Shown in pieces: positions 22,517 through 31,984 of a stretch of DNA of 64,000 nucleotides (its first letter is position 1; every line of letters begins with the position of its first letter). Made by a program: the position numbers and the translations under genes. The stretch spans positions 124,001 through 188,000 of the forward strand of contig JACPJQ010000007.1 of NCBI GenBank assembly GCA_016187465.1, written 5' to 3'. This DNA comes from Candidatus Woesearchaeota archaeon. Lineage in GTDB: Archaea; Nanobdellota; Nanobdellia; Woesearchaeales; GW2011-AR4. A model generated the notes under the pieces. That model did not search any database. It saw only the letters and a list, made by a program, of their open reading frames with translations, and was not told the origin of the DNA.

Positions 22517-22936
22517 ATGGATGTACCTGCGAATAATGATGCACTTTCTTCTGAAGATGTAGACAGAATGGTTCTAGCTTATTTGAGAACACCATCGACT
22601 GCAGCTCCAAAACATCCTGGCAATTTCGTGCATGAAATCATGTATAGAGTATATACGGAATGGTGCATGAACAACAGTGGTATTGACCACCAGTCAAACT
22701 TTGCCACAGGATTAAGAGAGTTTATTAATAAGGAAACGCATTACGAATTGGTAAGAATGAAGAAATTTGGAAACGGGGAATCTGGAAAATTTGAAGGATT
22801 AACTCATGAAGAATATAGAAATGTAAGAAATCAGGTTTTGGATGCTATCGTGAAAAGAGCGTTGGAAGAAAATTTACCGAAAAGATATTCGGAACGTGAC
22901 CATAATTTAAGAGGTGATCTAAGAAGTTACCTGTAG
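22517..22936 (+). CDS. Unknown 139-residue protein
   Basis: MDVPANNDALSSEDVDRMVLAYLRTPSTAAPKH...; soluble, helical, no recognised motif. Features include FVHEIMYRVYTEWCMNN, KFEGLTHEEYRNVRNQVLDAIVKRALEE and a basic end (HNLRGDLRSYL). The ORF can extend to a GTG at 22505, but ATG 22517 follows a purine-rich GGTGTGG and is preferred. It sits alone between the PRC-barrel and RfcS genes. I do not recognise the family. Confidence 0.55.
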   Translation: MDVPANNDALSSEDVDRMVLAYLRTPSTAAPKHPGNFVHEIMYRVYTEWCMNNSGIDHQSNFATGLREFINKETHYELVRMKKFGNGESGKFEGLTHEEYRNVRNQVLDAIVKRALEENLPKRYSERDHNLRGDLRSYL

Positions 22937-23006
22937 ATAGTCGTTCTGTACATTGTATAATTCTTCAAATACCTTTTTAAACATTCTTAGATTTCTTCGA
23001 TAGTAA

Positions 23007-23972
23007 ATGCAGCCAGAAAATGCTCTGTGGACTGAGAAGTATAGGCCGAGTGATTTCTCTGAAATAAAAGGCCAGAAGGAGATTGTCAAGAGAGTGAAGG
23101 CTTTTGTTGAGCAGCAGAATCTGCCTCATCTGCTTTTTACAGGGCCTGCGGGGGTTGGCAAATCAACTCTTGCTTTGGTTGTGGCAAGAAAATTATTTGG
23201 AAAAGAATGGCGCCGGAACTTTCTTGAGTTGAACGCGAGCGACACCCGCGGCATAGACACTATCAGAATGAATGTAAAGGATTTTGCGAGGACAAGAGCT
23301 ATTGGTGATTTCCCTTTCAAGATTATATTTTTAGACGAAGCGGATGCACTGACAAGGGAAGCGCAGCAGGCTTTAAGAAGGACTATGGAGAATTACACTC
23401 AAACATGTAGATTTATTTTAAGCTGCAATTTTTCCTCAAAAATAATCGAGCCGATACAAAGCAGATGCGTTGTTTTCAGGTTCAGGCAGCTGGATAAAAA
23501 AGATATTATGGAGATTATTGAAAAAATAGCGAAAGATGAAAAAATAAAAATAGACGAAAAGGCAAAAGATGCCCTGTATGAAATCTCGGAAGGCGACTGC
23601 AGAAAGCTTGAAAACATACTGCAAAGCTCGGCTGCGATAACAGACCATGTGACAGAGGATATGGTGCATTCAATGGCTTCTGTGGCAAAGCCGAAAGAGA
23701 TAAGGGAAGTCTTGGAGCTGGCATTGAAAAACAAGTTCATAGAGGCAAGAAACAAGCTCTTGGACTTGATGCTGAATTATGGTCTAGCGGGCATTGATGT
23801 GATAAAGCAGATACAAAAAGAAATTCTGGAGCTTAATATTGACAACAAATCAAAAATGATTCTGATGGAAAAATGCGGCGAGATAGAATTTAGGATGACT
23901 GAAGGCTCTGACGAGTTTGTGCAGTTGGAAGCTTTGCTGAGCCAGTTTGCTTTAGCCGGATCTAAGGACTAG
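23007..23972 (+). CDS. rfcS: Replication factor C small subunit
   Basis: Clamp-loader subunit that opens and loads PCNA. Motifs: WTEKYRPSDFSEIKGQ (RFC box II), GPAGVGKST (Walker A, about 45-53), IIFLDEADALTREAQQALRRTME (Walker B and central helix) and IQSRCVVFRF (SRC arginine finger). The 321-residue length and absence of inteins are as expected. The large subunit is not in the window. Its stop overlaps the convergent lipoprotein gene by 11 bases. Confidence 0.96.
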   Translation: MQPENALWTEKYRPSDFSEIKGQKEIVKRVKAFVEQQNLPHLLFTGPAGVGKSTLALVVARKLFGKEWRRNFLELNASDTRGIDTIRMNVKDFARTRAIGDFPFKIIFLDEADALTREAQQALRRTMENYTQTCRFILSCNFSSKIIEPIQSRCVVFRFRQLDKKDIMEIIEKIAKDEKIKIDEKAKDALYEISEGDCRKLENILQSSAAITDHVTEDMVHSMASVAKPKEIREVLELALKNKFIEARNKLLDLMLNYGLAGIDVIKQIQKEILELNIDNKSKMILMEKCGEIEFRMTEGSDEFVQLEALLSQFALAGSKD

Positions 23973-24987
23973 CTTCGGCCAGGTGCTTTATAAGAACTTT
24001 GGTTTCTTTGTTGTCCAGGACATTGTACCTTAAGTGTATTCCCATTGTCTTTTCCAAATCGAGCCTGTCCGTAACCAAGTCGACGGTACATGTCAGTGTT
24101 CGCCTTCCATTAATGAGCTTGATTGTGCCCTTAAACCCATTTTGGTCGAGGCCGCCGCATTTTATATTCTGGAATACTGGGTCAACTGGTATTTCTGTTA
24201 TTTCAACCTCTACGCTGTTTTCAACTTCTCTTCTTGCCCTTGGGTCGCGGGGGCAGGCGTTGTCAAAACCGCTTGATGGGGTTACTGCTGCGTCTTTCTT
24301 CCAGAATATATCAACATTTCCGCTTAAAACAACATCAAAGCTGAAAGAAAGCTTGTTCTTTCCAACAACTGTCTGCCTGAAGTTGCTTACCTGAACAGGA
24401 GCGCCTGAAGGATAGATTGTTCTTGAGCCTGTAGGCTTGCAGAGCGAATCATCCCTTACATTAATCATGTCTTTCAATACGCATAATTTTGTGTTTGCCT
24501 CTGTCTTGTAATTATAGCATGCATCTGCCCTGAACGTGAATTCTGTGTTGCCGCTGAATTTTCTTGGAATAAAGCTGTCTCCGCCACTTGGAAATGTTGC
24601 AAAAGTCGGGTTGCCTTCAACTATGTTGCCTTCTGCATCCCTTTTTTTCGATTCCAGGCTGTCATCAGGCTGCACGTCCCTTAAGTCATCAAAAACTTTG
24701 CCAAAATCATTCGGGTCAAAGCCAACTAGATTTATCCTTATTTCGTTTCTGTCAACCCTGAATTCGCCGTCATTCTTTAATCTGACTATTGCGTTAAATG
24801 CGAATGATTCGTCATCAGTAACTTCTGGAGGCGGACTGTCCCTTTCAAAATTCATTGTAATTCCCGTTGTTCCGCCTATAAACGGCGTTCTTGGGGCACC
24901 ACCCGTGGCTGCTCCGCTTTTCTTGCAGGCTGAAACAAGGAGAACTAAACAAACTAGCAACGCGAGAACGTAATACCTCTTATTCAT
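23962..24987 (-). CDS. Surface lipoprotein, paralogue A
   Basis: About 341 residues. The signal peptide MNKRYYVLALLVCLVLLVSAC has a lipobox-like LVSAC. The mature part begins KKSGAATGG, then TTGITMNFERDSPPPEV. Its domain shares blocks with the next two lipoproteins and the large membrane protein upstream: a 'PPP...F...v.l.N.G' start, SGAPVQVSNFRQTVV in the middle, CGGLDQNGFKGTIKLINGRRTLTC near the end, and a C-terminal LRYNVLDNKETKVLIKH. The fold is probably beta-sandwich. ATG 24987 is chosen over 25011 because it starts a normal signal peptide. It is the last gene of the surface cluster. Confidence 0.8.
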   Translation of the reverse strand: MNKRYYVLALLVCLVLLVSACKKSGAATGGAPRTPFIGGTTGITMNFERDSPPPEVTDDESFAFNAIVRLKNDGEFRVDRNEIRINLVGFDPNDFGKVFDDLRDVQPDDSLESKKRDAEGNIVEGNPTFATFPSGGDSFIPRKFSGNTEFTFRADACYNYKTEANTKLCVLKDMINVRDDSLCKPTGSRTIYPSGAPVQVSNFRQTVVGKNKLSFSFDVVLSGNVDIFWKKDAAVTPSSGFDNACPRDPRARREVENSVEVEITEIPVDPVFQNIKCGGLDQNGFKGTIKLINGRRTLTCTVDLVTDRLDLEKTMGIHLRYNVLDNKETKVLIKHLAEASP

Positions 24988-25069
24988 TTTTCCTCTTTTC
25001 ACTGAATCCATTTATTTTAATGTTTGTATATAAAGTTTTTGGTTTAGTTTGTTGAGTGTTGATAATAAA

Positions 25070-26323
25070 TCACGTTATGCACTCACCAGTGCCAGGGTCC
25101 CTTTTCGGACAAGAATCCGCAGTTCTAATGCATTCACCAGTTAATGGGTCACTTTCAGCACAATAAAGGTAAGTTTGTCCGTCCTGTAAAGGCACACTCT
25201 GAGATGGCGAAGATGTGGATGGCAATTCAGTAGATGATGAAGGGGCAGATGAGGGCATTGATTCTGTTGTTGGATATGCTGTAGATGAGCTTCCTAATCC
25301 GCTTGGCTCTCTCTTTATCAGCATCTTTTTTTGTGCAGTGGTTCTGTAAACATATCCCAACCTGATTTCTAATGGAGATATATAAGCTATTTTGCTGCCG
25401 TAATTGGAGCTGGGCATCTCGCAGATTATAGAGCCTTCGCTGTTAACCAGCCTTATATATCCTATACTGGACTTCACAAGGTTTCCATCAAATGGCCCGC
25501 ATTGCAGCTCTTTATTGGCAATCTTGGCTCCATAAAGATAAACCTTGTCTATGTCTTCCCTTTCAACTTTATTGTCGCCGAACGGGTTGCATTTGTCGTC
25601 TGCCATCACGCTGTTTCTCATTACTTCCCCGTTTCCGACATTCTTGATTGTTATCCTGAACTGGGTTTTTGTTGCAAAAGCCTCTTCATTAATTTGAGTG
25701 ATTGCAATTGGGGCTCCCTGGCTCGACAGGCTGACACCCTTGACCTCGCATACCTTTTTTTCCTTGATAGTTGAGTACGGATTTGGGTCTATGCATACAG
25801 AGGAACTTGCTATAGTTTCGTATGAATAGCATGCTGTAGCAAGCAAAATTGGCTCGTACTTTTCTGCATTCAGAGTGTCTATTGAAACCCTTCCTTTAAA
25901 TGTCACAAAATCAACTCCGCCATTGGGATTGATTGAGGTTTTTCCCTCTAATGTTTTTGTGTTTAAATCTGCAACTGGCGGGCTTGGATCGAAGAACACC
26001 ACTATGCTGGGATCATAACCTCCTAGATAAACCCTGCCGTTAAGCGCTAATCCGCCAACGCCTGTGCCTTTGCCGAGCTCCGGGTATGCGCCTTTGTTTC
26101 TAAGTTCCAAAATGGCGTCAAACCTGTTGGAATTTGGGTCAGTGTCCTGCTCAGCGTGCACTATATCTGGAGGATTATTAGGAAGGAAATTCATTGATAA
26201 TCCTTCTGTCCCGACCCTCAGCTCTTCAACCGATTGGGAAGTTTTTTTTCCGCTGCATCCTGAAATCGAGATTATCAATGTTAAAAAAATAATAAAAATC
26301 AGATTTTTTTTCAAGATTGTCAT
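25070..26323 (-). CDS. Surface lipoprotein, paralogue B, with Ser/Pro-rich and Cys-rich tail
   Basis: About 417 residues. The signal peptide MTILKKNLIFIIFLTLIISISGC has lipobox ISGC. The same domain as its neighbours runs from VGTEGLSMNFLPNNPPDIV to LRLGYVYRTTAQKKMLIKRE-like (RLGYVYRTTAQKKMLIK). It then has a linker rich in Ser, Pro and Thr (about 365-400) and a tail with two short cysteine repeats (YCAESDPLTGECIRTADSC, KRDPGTGECIT). The linker may be glycosylated and the tail may bind a partner or metal. ATG 26323 is chosen so that the signal peptide is at the start; the ORF extends to 26383. Confidence 0.8.
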   Translation of the reverse strand: MTILKKNLIFIIFLTLIISISGCSGKKTSQSVEELRVGTEGLSMNFLPNNPPDIVHAEQDTDPNSNRFDAILELRNKGAYPELGKGTGVGGLALNGRVYLGGYDPSIVVFFDPSPPVADLNTKTLEGKTSINPNGGVDFVTFKGRVSIDTLNAEKYEPILLATACYSYETIASSSVCIDPNPYSTIKEKKVCEVKGVSLSSQGAPIAITQINEEAFATKTQFRITIKNVGNGEVMRNSVMADDKCNPFGDNKVEREDIDKVYLYGAKIANKELQCGPFDGNLVKSSIGYIRLVNSEGSIICEMPSSNYGSKIAYISPLEIRLGYVYRTTAQKKMLIKREPSGLGSSSTAYPTTESMPSSAPSSSTELPSTSSPSQSVPLQDGQTYLYCAESDPLTGECIRTADSCPKRDPGTGECIT

Positions 26324-26454
26324 TTTTACCAAAAACTTATACTTTTTGTATAGAGAACTTTGAATAATCCTCAATTTTGCCACTTTAGATTCAAAGTTCT
26401 CTCAGGGAATTTTAACAATTTTATGAATATTTAAAATTCCCTATATAAAACTTT

Positions 26455-27492
26455 TTAATATTTCAGGGGCTTCTGGATTGTAACTTTTGCGCTGATGGTT
26501 TGTACATAACCATAGTCTATTTCAATCCTGATTGGGGATGTGAAAGCATCGTCAGTTCTTTTTATTGATTTTTTGAAAGTGCACCTTACAAAATCCTTCT
26601 TATCCCTGAACCGTATGAATCCAGTAAGTTTATCATTGCTGTTTTCCATATTAGGTGTGCATTCAAGCTGGTTTTCGCCTTCTTTGCCTGAGGAGAACGC
26701 CCTCAGTTTGGCTACGTTCCATATGTTGTTTGAGCCTGTCAATCTCGTGCCGTCGCTGAAATCAGATTTTCCGCATACGTTTTGATAATTATTAACATCG
26801 ACAGGATTGCCTCGGCCCTTGTTTTCTATGAAAATCAGAAATTGTGGTTTGATGATGTCTCCTTCTTCGGGTATCATGTTTGGCTCAATTTTTGTGACAG
26901 CAATGGGCGAGCCCTGGCCTGTGTTGAATACCATTTCCTGGACCTTGCATACTTTACCTTCGGGCCTTGTAGGCCTTATGCCGGAAATATCCGGATCAAT
27001 GCAGACTGTTGTGCTCAGAATTGTTTTGTATGGATAGCATAAAGTGGACGTTATAATGGATTCCCTATATTCGCTTTGCGGATCCAATTTGCCTGTTTTT
27101 GCGTTCAGAGTTACAACTATGCTGTCCCCTTTAGTGTTTATTTGGGTTTTGCCTTCGACATCAAATTTTGCCTGGTCTTGGGCTCCTTTTGATACTCTGC
27201 CGTTTTCTTCAGCAGAGATGCTTGTTATGTAATCCTTTTCTCTCCCTATGGATAGTATGCCTGATTTGTCTTTAATGCTGTAAGCTCCGCTGTTCCTGAT
27301 TGTTAACAGGATCGGAAAACTGCTGTCCTCAAACACTCTCGGCGGGGGAGCTGTTTTCGAGAATTCCTCTGTCAATCCGTCTGTGCCGACGAAAAGATTT
27401 ACTTCTTTTGTCTTGGAAGTTGATTGGTTGGTGCAACCTACCATAAGTAATATTAAAGTCAAAATTAAATTTATTTTAATAAGTTTGAACAT
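26455..27492 (-). CDS. Surface lipoprotein, paralogue C
   Basis: About 345 residues. The signal peptide MFKLIKINLILTLILLMVGC has lipobox MVGC. Mature start: TNQSTSKTKEVNLFVGTDGLTEEFSKTAPPPRVFEDSSFP, followed by LTIRNSGAYSI. The middle has GSPIAVTKIEP, and the end YGYVQTISAKVTIQK aligns with the ends of paralogues A and B. The start (27492) overlaps the end of the upstream 1048-residue gene, which indicates one transcript. The shared domain suggests the proteins bind related ligands or assemble together on the cell surface. Confidence 0.8.
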   Translation of the reverse strand: MFKLIKINLILTLILLMVGCTNQSTSKTKEVNLFVGTDGLTEEFSKTAPPPRVFEDSSFPILLTIRNSGAYSIKDKSGILSIGREKDYITSISAEENGRVSKGAQDQAKFDVEGKTQINTKGDSIVVTLNAKTGKLDPQSEYRESIITSTLCYPYKTILSTTVCIDPDISGIRPTRPEGKVCKVQEMVFNTGQGSPIAVTKIEPNMIPEEGDIIKPQFLIFIENKGRGNPVDVNNYQNVCGKSDFSDGTRLTGSNNIWNVAKLRAFSSGKEGENQLECTPNMENSNDKLTGFIRFRDKKDFVRCTFKKSIKRTDDAFTSPIRIEIDYGYVQTISAKVTIQKPLKY

Positions 27493-30400
27493 CTTCAACT
27501 CCTTCATTTTCTGGTAACTGTTCAAGCTCGGGTATCGGTTGGGTTATAATTTCTCCTAATTGTATTCTATTTCCTATCTCATAAACTTTTTGCACATATA
27601 ACCCAGTTCCATCCAAGCAATTCTTGACACATGTTTCTGTTGAACAGACTTTTCTGCACTTTGGCTCAAGAACACTTAACTTACATCCCCAACCATTATA
27701 TCCTCTTAGGGCTGCATCAAATCCTCTGTAATTCTTATAAAGTTCGTGATACTGTTCTCCGGGTGGGCAGTATTTTGCCAGAATACCGTCACTGGCTCCA
27801 TTTCTGCCGTATTGTCTATAGTACTTTCTCAATATCTCTAAACCAACTTTTATATTACAATCCCTGTCATATATTGTCTGACCTAGGGGGCAAACAGAAT
27901 TTGCAATCCCTGCATTAATTTTGTTTATTTGCATTATACCAATACTAGTCCCATCATAACTTGTGAGTATTCTATCATCTTTGCAGTTTGCATCGTCGCT
28001 TGGTTTACAAGTATTCGCTCTATTCCTGCCACTTTCTATGCAACAGTGCATTCCTTTGCTTTCAAGATGTATCAAACCTTTTAAAGGAACAATTGGTATT
28101 TCTGTGCCATCATCCAATTTCAAACTTGCCACAGCAGTTTTTAGTGATTCTTCCACATTTGGGCTTATTGGCACAGGTGCCTGATCAACCGTAACAGATG
28201 TCTGCTTTTCAAGCAGATAATCATACCTTGCCCTTATCCTGATGAATTTTGTTGTTATTGGGGTGTTTTCCAATGCTGTGCCTTTGTCAAATTTCAGCCT
28301 GCAGGCGAATGTTCTGTATCTGTCCCTGTCAATGTCCCTGTATTCGTCCTTATTTTTTAATTGCTGGATGTCTTCAACCCTAAGCCTGTATCCTGTGTAC
28401 TCGCTGTCGCCTGTTTCACTTTTGAATAAATTATTGCATTCGTCCTCACAAACTTTGGTTTTTGGTTTTGATAGGTCGCATGCATCGATACACATTTTCT
28501 TATCTTCAGAATCATCTGGATACGACCCACATGTTTTTACGCACACACTAACGCATGAAGCAGAACAATCTTTCCTCTCATAAGTGTCAAATTTTATGGG
28601 ATTGCACTGCTTTGGGTCTACAGTAATGCCTTTCGGCAAAACTATTGCCAATTCATTGATCTGCTTTATCTTGCCAGTCCATTCCCCATAAGGCTTGCCC
28701 TGCTTATCAGTTATTTTGCCTCTGTTTGTGAGCGTTATAAACAAATAAGGGTCTACTGACATTTTAGCTGAGACTGGTGTTAACGAGCTAATGCCGACTC
28801 CTACCTCAACAGGCCCATTAGTTGCTATGGCTATTGGATTTCTGTCAGTTATGCCAAATTCCTTTAATGGGTCTAAGTTTTCCCTGTACATTGCCCTGTA
28901 TCTTTCATCGTCCATAAGGTAGAATTTCTGGTATGCGCTTGTCAGGAAGTTATAAGTCGCAGAAAGGATGATTGAATTTCCGCCTGCCTGAAGCTTGTTC
29001 TTGTTGAATGTGCATTCTGTATCCTTTTCTTCAAGGGTATAAACTGTGAAGGGTATGTCGGGAATTACGCTGTCCCTAACTTCGGCATTCAAATTTTTAA
29101 TGTCAGCCTCTATCCTTTTGCTGTCTTTTCCGACCCTGAAGCAAGTGAAATTTACAAAAACCGGGTCGCTTAAAGTTCTCGACTTTATCGTTGCCCATAC
29201 AGTTACCGGCTCGTCTGTGTAAAACCTCGGCTGGGCAGGCTTTATCCTGTCAAAGAACACTCCAAGAGGCTCAAACTGGTTTTTCTCTACATTGCCCCTG
29301 TAATAACCGCCGGTTGCGTAGTCTAATTGACTTGTAATTGCATTCTGGGCCTTTCCAAATAATCCCTCCATAAAACTTCCCAAGGTAGGTCCTCCTTCTC
29401 TTGGTGTGAAGTTAACTGTCGAGCCTTGATAACCGCTTGCCTCTAAGGATAAAATCAATATTATTGTTACGATGACTACTGTTGTGGTAATGGCGTACAG
29501 GCTTTTTGTCTTATGGTAGCAATAAGCAACAACAAACAAAACTAGGACGGGGAAGAATTGAAGCACAAGAATGTTCGAGCCAAATAAAAAACCATACCCA
29601 TAAAAGTCAGCAATCAAAAGTAATGGAATCATCAAATGCCATGCTGATGGATTGTTTTTTTCCATTCTTGTGATATAGGTAAATCCAAATAGCAAGATAT
29701 ATCCTGCGTGAAGCAAGGCCTTTACATTCACTGTCCAACCACTATTTATCCAAAAAAATGAAAATACGAATGCCATAAATAAAAATGACATAAAATTCGG
29801 AATTGTTGATGTAACGCCATGCTTTCTGTATTTTGATATTATGAATAGCACAGCAATTAAGCCTAAAAGCACAGTAATTACAAACGCTAGATTTCCCCAT
29901 TGGACTAGTATAGGGTATTGGAATTGTGTGGGAACAAGATAAGGGGCTAATTTATTTGTAGTCCAGATAAATGCGAATCCAAGTAAGGCACCGAGGTATT
30001 CTTTTTCTACAATATTGTAGACCATATTGATATATAAAAAAGCAAACATTATGCTAGAAGTCAATACCAGAATAATAGTTGTTTGCAACGGTTCACTTAA
30101 GCTCCATTCAAAACCTTGATAATAAATACCTCCCCACGGAATTTTGATTTGAGTAAATCCCAAGTTTAGGGAAGGTGGAGCTAGGTCCCAAAGCCAAAGC
30201 AATAATACCAAAGCAACAAAAAAATTTGTGATTTTAATGTCTTTATCCTCATTCTTTGCTGCAGAAACAAATCCTGCAATTATATAGACTATAAAAATGA
30301 ATACACCTGAGTAGACGAATATTCCGAAAACAGGAATCTCAACTTTTAGAGAGTCAGGGAGCACATATTTCCACACACCCCAAAAAAGGAGAATAAATAG

Positions 30401-30622
30401 GAAGATAGTCCATAAAAGCCATGCAAACCCAAAATGTTTTTCTTGGGTCGCTTTTACAATATTGGTTATGTTAAAAGTGCCGCCTCCACTTCCTCTTGCC
30501 TCCTGATCTCCACTTTTGTCCGGATTCAGCTGAGAAGTGGGGCTTCTGGCTACTTGCGCTTTTTTATTTTTAAATAAATTGCGGCTGTCTCTAAAATACT
30601 TTAATAATTTTGAGGTTATCAT
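27476..30622 (-). CDS. Eleven-segment membrane protein with C-terminal lysozyme-like (SLT/GH23) domain
   Basis: 1048 residues. About 60-400: roughly 11 hydrophobic segments (for example FGFAWLLWTIFLFILLFWG, TTIILVLTSSIMFAFLY). About 470-840: extracellular beta-rich region with a Cys-rich insert (CSASCVSVCVKTC) and an end, IRARYDYLLEKQTSVTV, like the lipoproteins downstream. About 850-1010: transglycosylase fold with GLIHLESKGMHCC (catalytic Glu), TSIGIMQINKI, VGLEILRKYYRQYG and ALRGYNGWG, the pattern of GH23 soluble lytic transglycosylases. Extra cysteines suggest disulphides. A murein-cutting domain tethered outside an archaeal cell may act on bacterial or host walls, on another glycan, or be a structural remnant. 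Confidence 0.82.
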   Translation of the reverse strand: MITSKLLKYFRDSRNLFKNKKAQVARSPTSQLNPDKSGDQEARGSGGGTFNITNIVKATQEKHFGFAWLLWTIFLFILLFWGVWKYVLPDSLKVEIPVFGIFVYSGVFIFIVYIIAGFVSAAKNEDKDIKITNFFVALVLLLWLWDLAPPSLNLGFTQIKIPWGGIYYQGFEWSLSEPLQTTIILVLTSSIMFAFLYINMVYNIVEKEYLGALLGFAFIWTTNKLAPYLVPTQFQYPILVQWGNLAFVITVLLGLIAVLFIISKYRKHGVTSTIPNFMSFLFMAFVFSFFWINSGWTVNVKALLHAGYILLFGFTYITRMEKNNPSAWHLMIPLLLIADFYGYGFLFGSNILVLQFFPVLVLFVVAYCYHKTKSLYAITTTVVIVTIILILSLEASGYQGSTVNFTPREGGPTLGSFMEGLFGKAQNAITSQLDYATGGYYRGNVEKNQFEPLGVFFDRIKPAQPRFYTDEPVTVWATIKSRTLSDPVFVNFTCFRVGKDSKRIEADIKNLNAEVRDSVIPDIPFTVYTLEEKDTECTFNKNKLQAGGNSIILSATYNFLTSAYQKFYLMDDERYRAMYRENLDPLKEFGITDRNPIAIATNGPVEVGVGISSLTPVSAKMSVDPYLFITLTNRGKITDKQGKPYGEWTGKIKQINELAIVLPKGITVDPKQCNPIKFDTYERKDCSASCVSVCVKTCGSYPDDSEDKKMCIDACDLSKPKTKVCEDECNNLFKSETGDSEYTGYRLRVEDIQQLKNKDEYRDIDRDRYRTFACRLKFDKGTALENTPITTKFIRIRARYDYLLEKQTSVTVDQAPVPISPNVEESLKTAVASLKLDDGTEIPIVPLKGLIHLESKGMHCCIESGRNRANTCKPSDDANCKDDRILTSYDGTSIGIMQINKINAGIANSVCPLGQTIYDRDCNIKVGLEILRKYYRQYGRNGASDGILAKYCPPGEQYHELYKNYRGFDAALRGYNGWGCKLSVLEPKCRKVCSTETCVKNCLDGTGLYVQKVYEIGNRIQLGEIITQPIPELEQLPENEGVEDVQTY

Positions 30623-30707
30623 TTTTCAATCCTAATCACTCTAAAAGAATTCTTCCCAAGCCACCTCTTCTTTTTGAAAATTGATATGATAAAATAAGCA
30701 TTATAAT

Positions 30708-31877
30708 TTAAGTCAGTTCAACCCTTAATTCAACAACCTCAATGTCGTCCATGGGCTCAATCCTCACAAAGTTGTTTCCTGATGAAACCTTGCTGCGGAT
30801 GCTTTTTGAAAATGTAGTTTTATCCGTATCTATGGTATCCGCATGGCCGTTAACATCCAGCTTTGCCCTCTTCCTGTTTCTGTCATCGACAAACTTCAGC
30901 GTTATTTCGACATCCGCATCTCCATCTTTTATTCTATCGAAAGTGCTGTCATCTATCTCAAAGTAGTATGTCTTGACAGAATGCTCTTTAAAGTCCAAAG
31001 AGATTGCAATCTGCTCAACGCTGTAGCTGCCTTTGCTTGTCTTGAACACTATGTTGTTCTCGCCTTCGTTCAGGGCGCTTTTTGGTATGCTCTGCCTGTA
31101 GGCATTGTCACAGACTGGCACAGAGGAAAATAATTTTTTATTGTTAACAAAGATGTCCAAAGCTCCAAGCTCGTTCACATCATCGCAATACGGGATGAAC
31201 TGCAGATTTGCCCTGTCCATGCTTGAAAACTCAGATTCGCTCAAAGTGAATATATTAGTGCTTTCCTGCTTGCTTGTGTCAGTTATATCGCCTATTACCT
31301 TGACGTTTTCAAAGCTGTATTCGTTTGTCGTCCAGAACTTTGCTCCTACAGAAGAAACGCTGAAATCCAGTGAATTTGTCTTTTGAAGCAGATTCTTGCT
31401 TAATTTCACTGGCTCTGTCAAATCGCTTTCCAGCTCATTCTCAAAAATAACTGCATTATTCAGCTTTATCGTCAGAATGCCGCTTCTCTTTTTCGCTGTG
31501 AATGTAACAACAACATTGTCAATATTTTCAGGGTCGTCAAGGCTGAAATCTATTTTCTTTGCCGTCTTGTCAAACCATCCGTTCCTTACAATGAAAGGAT
31601 TTATTGTTTCCAGTTCCTGCGCATTTGTTGTTTCCACCAGGAAAATGTTTGGAATGCTTTTTTCATCTTCCATGCTTTGGGATGCAGCCAGAAGCCCGGG
31701 AAATGCCTTCAAAAGAACATTGCCATTTTCCCCTCCAGATGTTTGCTCTGATTTCTGCTCTATAATCTTTTCCCTTTCAGAAGTTGGCAAGAATACGATA
31801 TAAAGAATAATCAGCCCGGCAATAACGGCCACCAAAATAGCGGCATTTAAGCCTCCCTGACCTCTATTTTCCATCAT
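30708..31877 (-). CDS. Pilin-like N-anchored surface protein
   Basis: 389 residues. The N-terminus ENRGQGGLNAAILVAVIAGLIILYIVFLPTS resembles type IV pilin-like signals: short, basic, then a hydrophobic helix starting right after Gly-Gly. The rest is extracellular and beta-rich with repeated units of the type 'l.i..nn..vf...l' (ILTIKLNNAVIFENEL, GALDIFVNNKKLFSSV, AKLDVNGHADTID). That suggests several jelly-roll or carbohydrate-binding-like repeats. It is first in the leftward surface cluster that continues into the SLT protein and three lipoproteins. I do not recognise a named family. Confidence 0.7.
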   Translation of the reverse strand: MMENRGQGGLNAAILVAVIAGLIILYIVFLPTSEREKIIEQKSEQTSGGENGNVLLKAFPGLLAASQSMEDEKSIPNIFLVETTNAQELETINPFIVRNGWFDKTAKKIDFSLDDPENIDNVVVTFTAKKRSGILTIKLNNAVIFENELESDLTEPVKLSKNLLQKTNSLDFSVSSVGAKFWTTNEYSFENVKVIGDITDTSKQESTNIFTLSESEFSSMDRANLQFIPYCDDVNELGALDIFVNNKKLFSSVPVCDNAYRQSIPKSALNEGENNIVFKTSKGSYSVEQIAISLDFKEHSVKTYYFEIDDSTFDRIKDGDADVEITLKFVDDRNRKRAKLDVNGHADTIDTDKTTFSKSIRSKVSSGNNFVRIEPMDDIEVVELRVELT

Positions 31878-31984
31878 AACACCTTTTTTAAATCAATTAT
31901 TATTTATGTACTTATAGTTTTAACTACACAAATGTAAAGAAATTAACATAAACATATTTAAATCTTTTTATTTTATTATATTAC

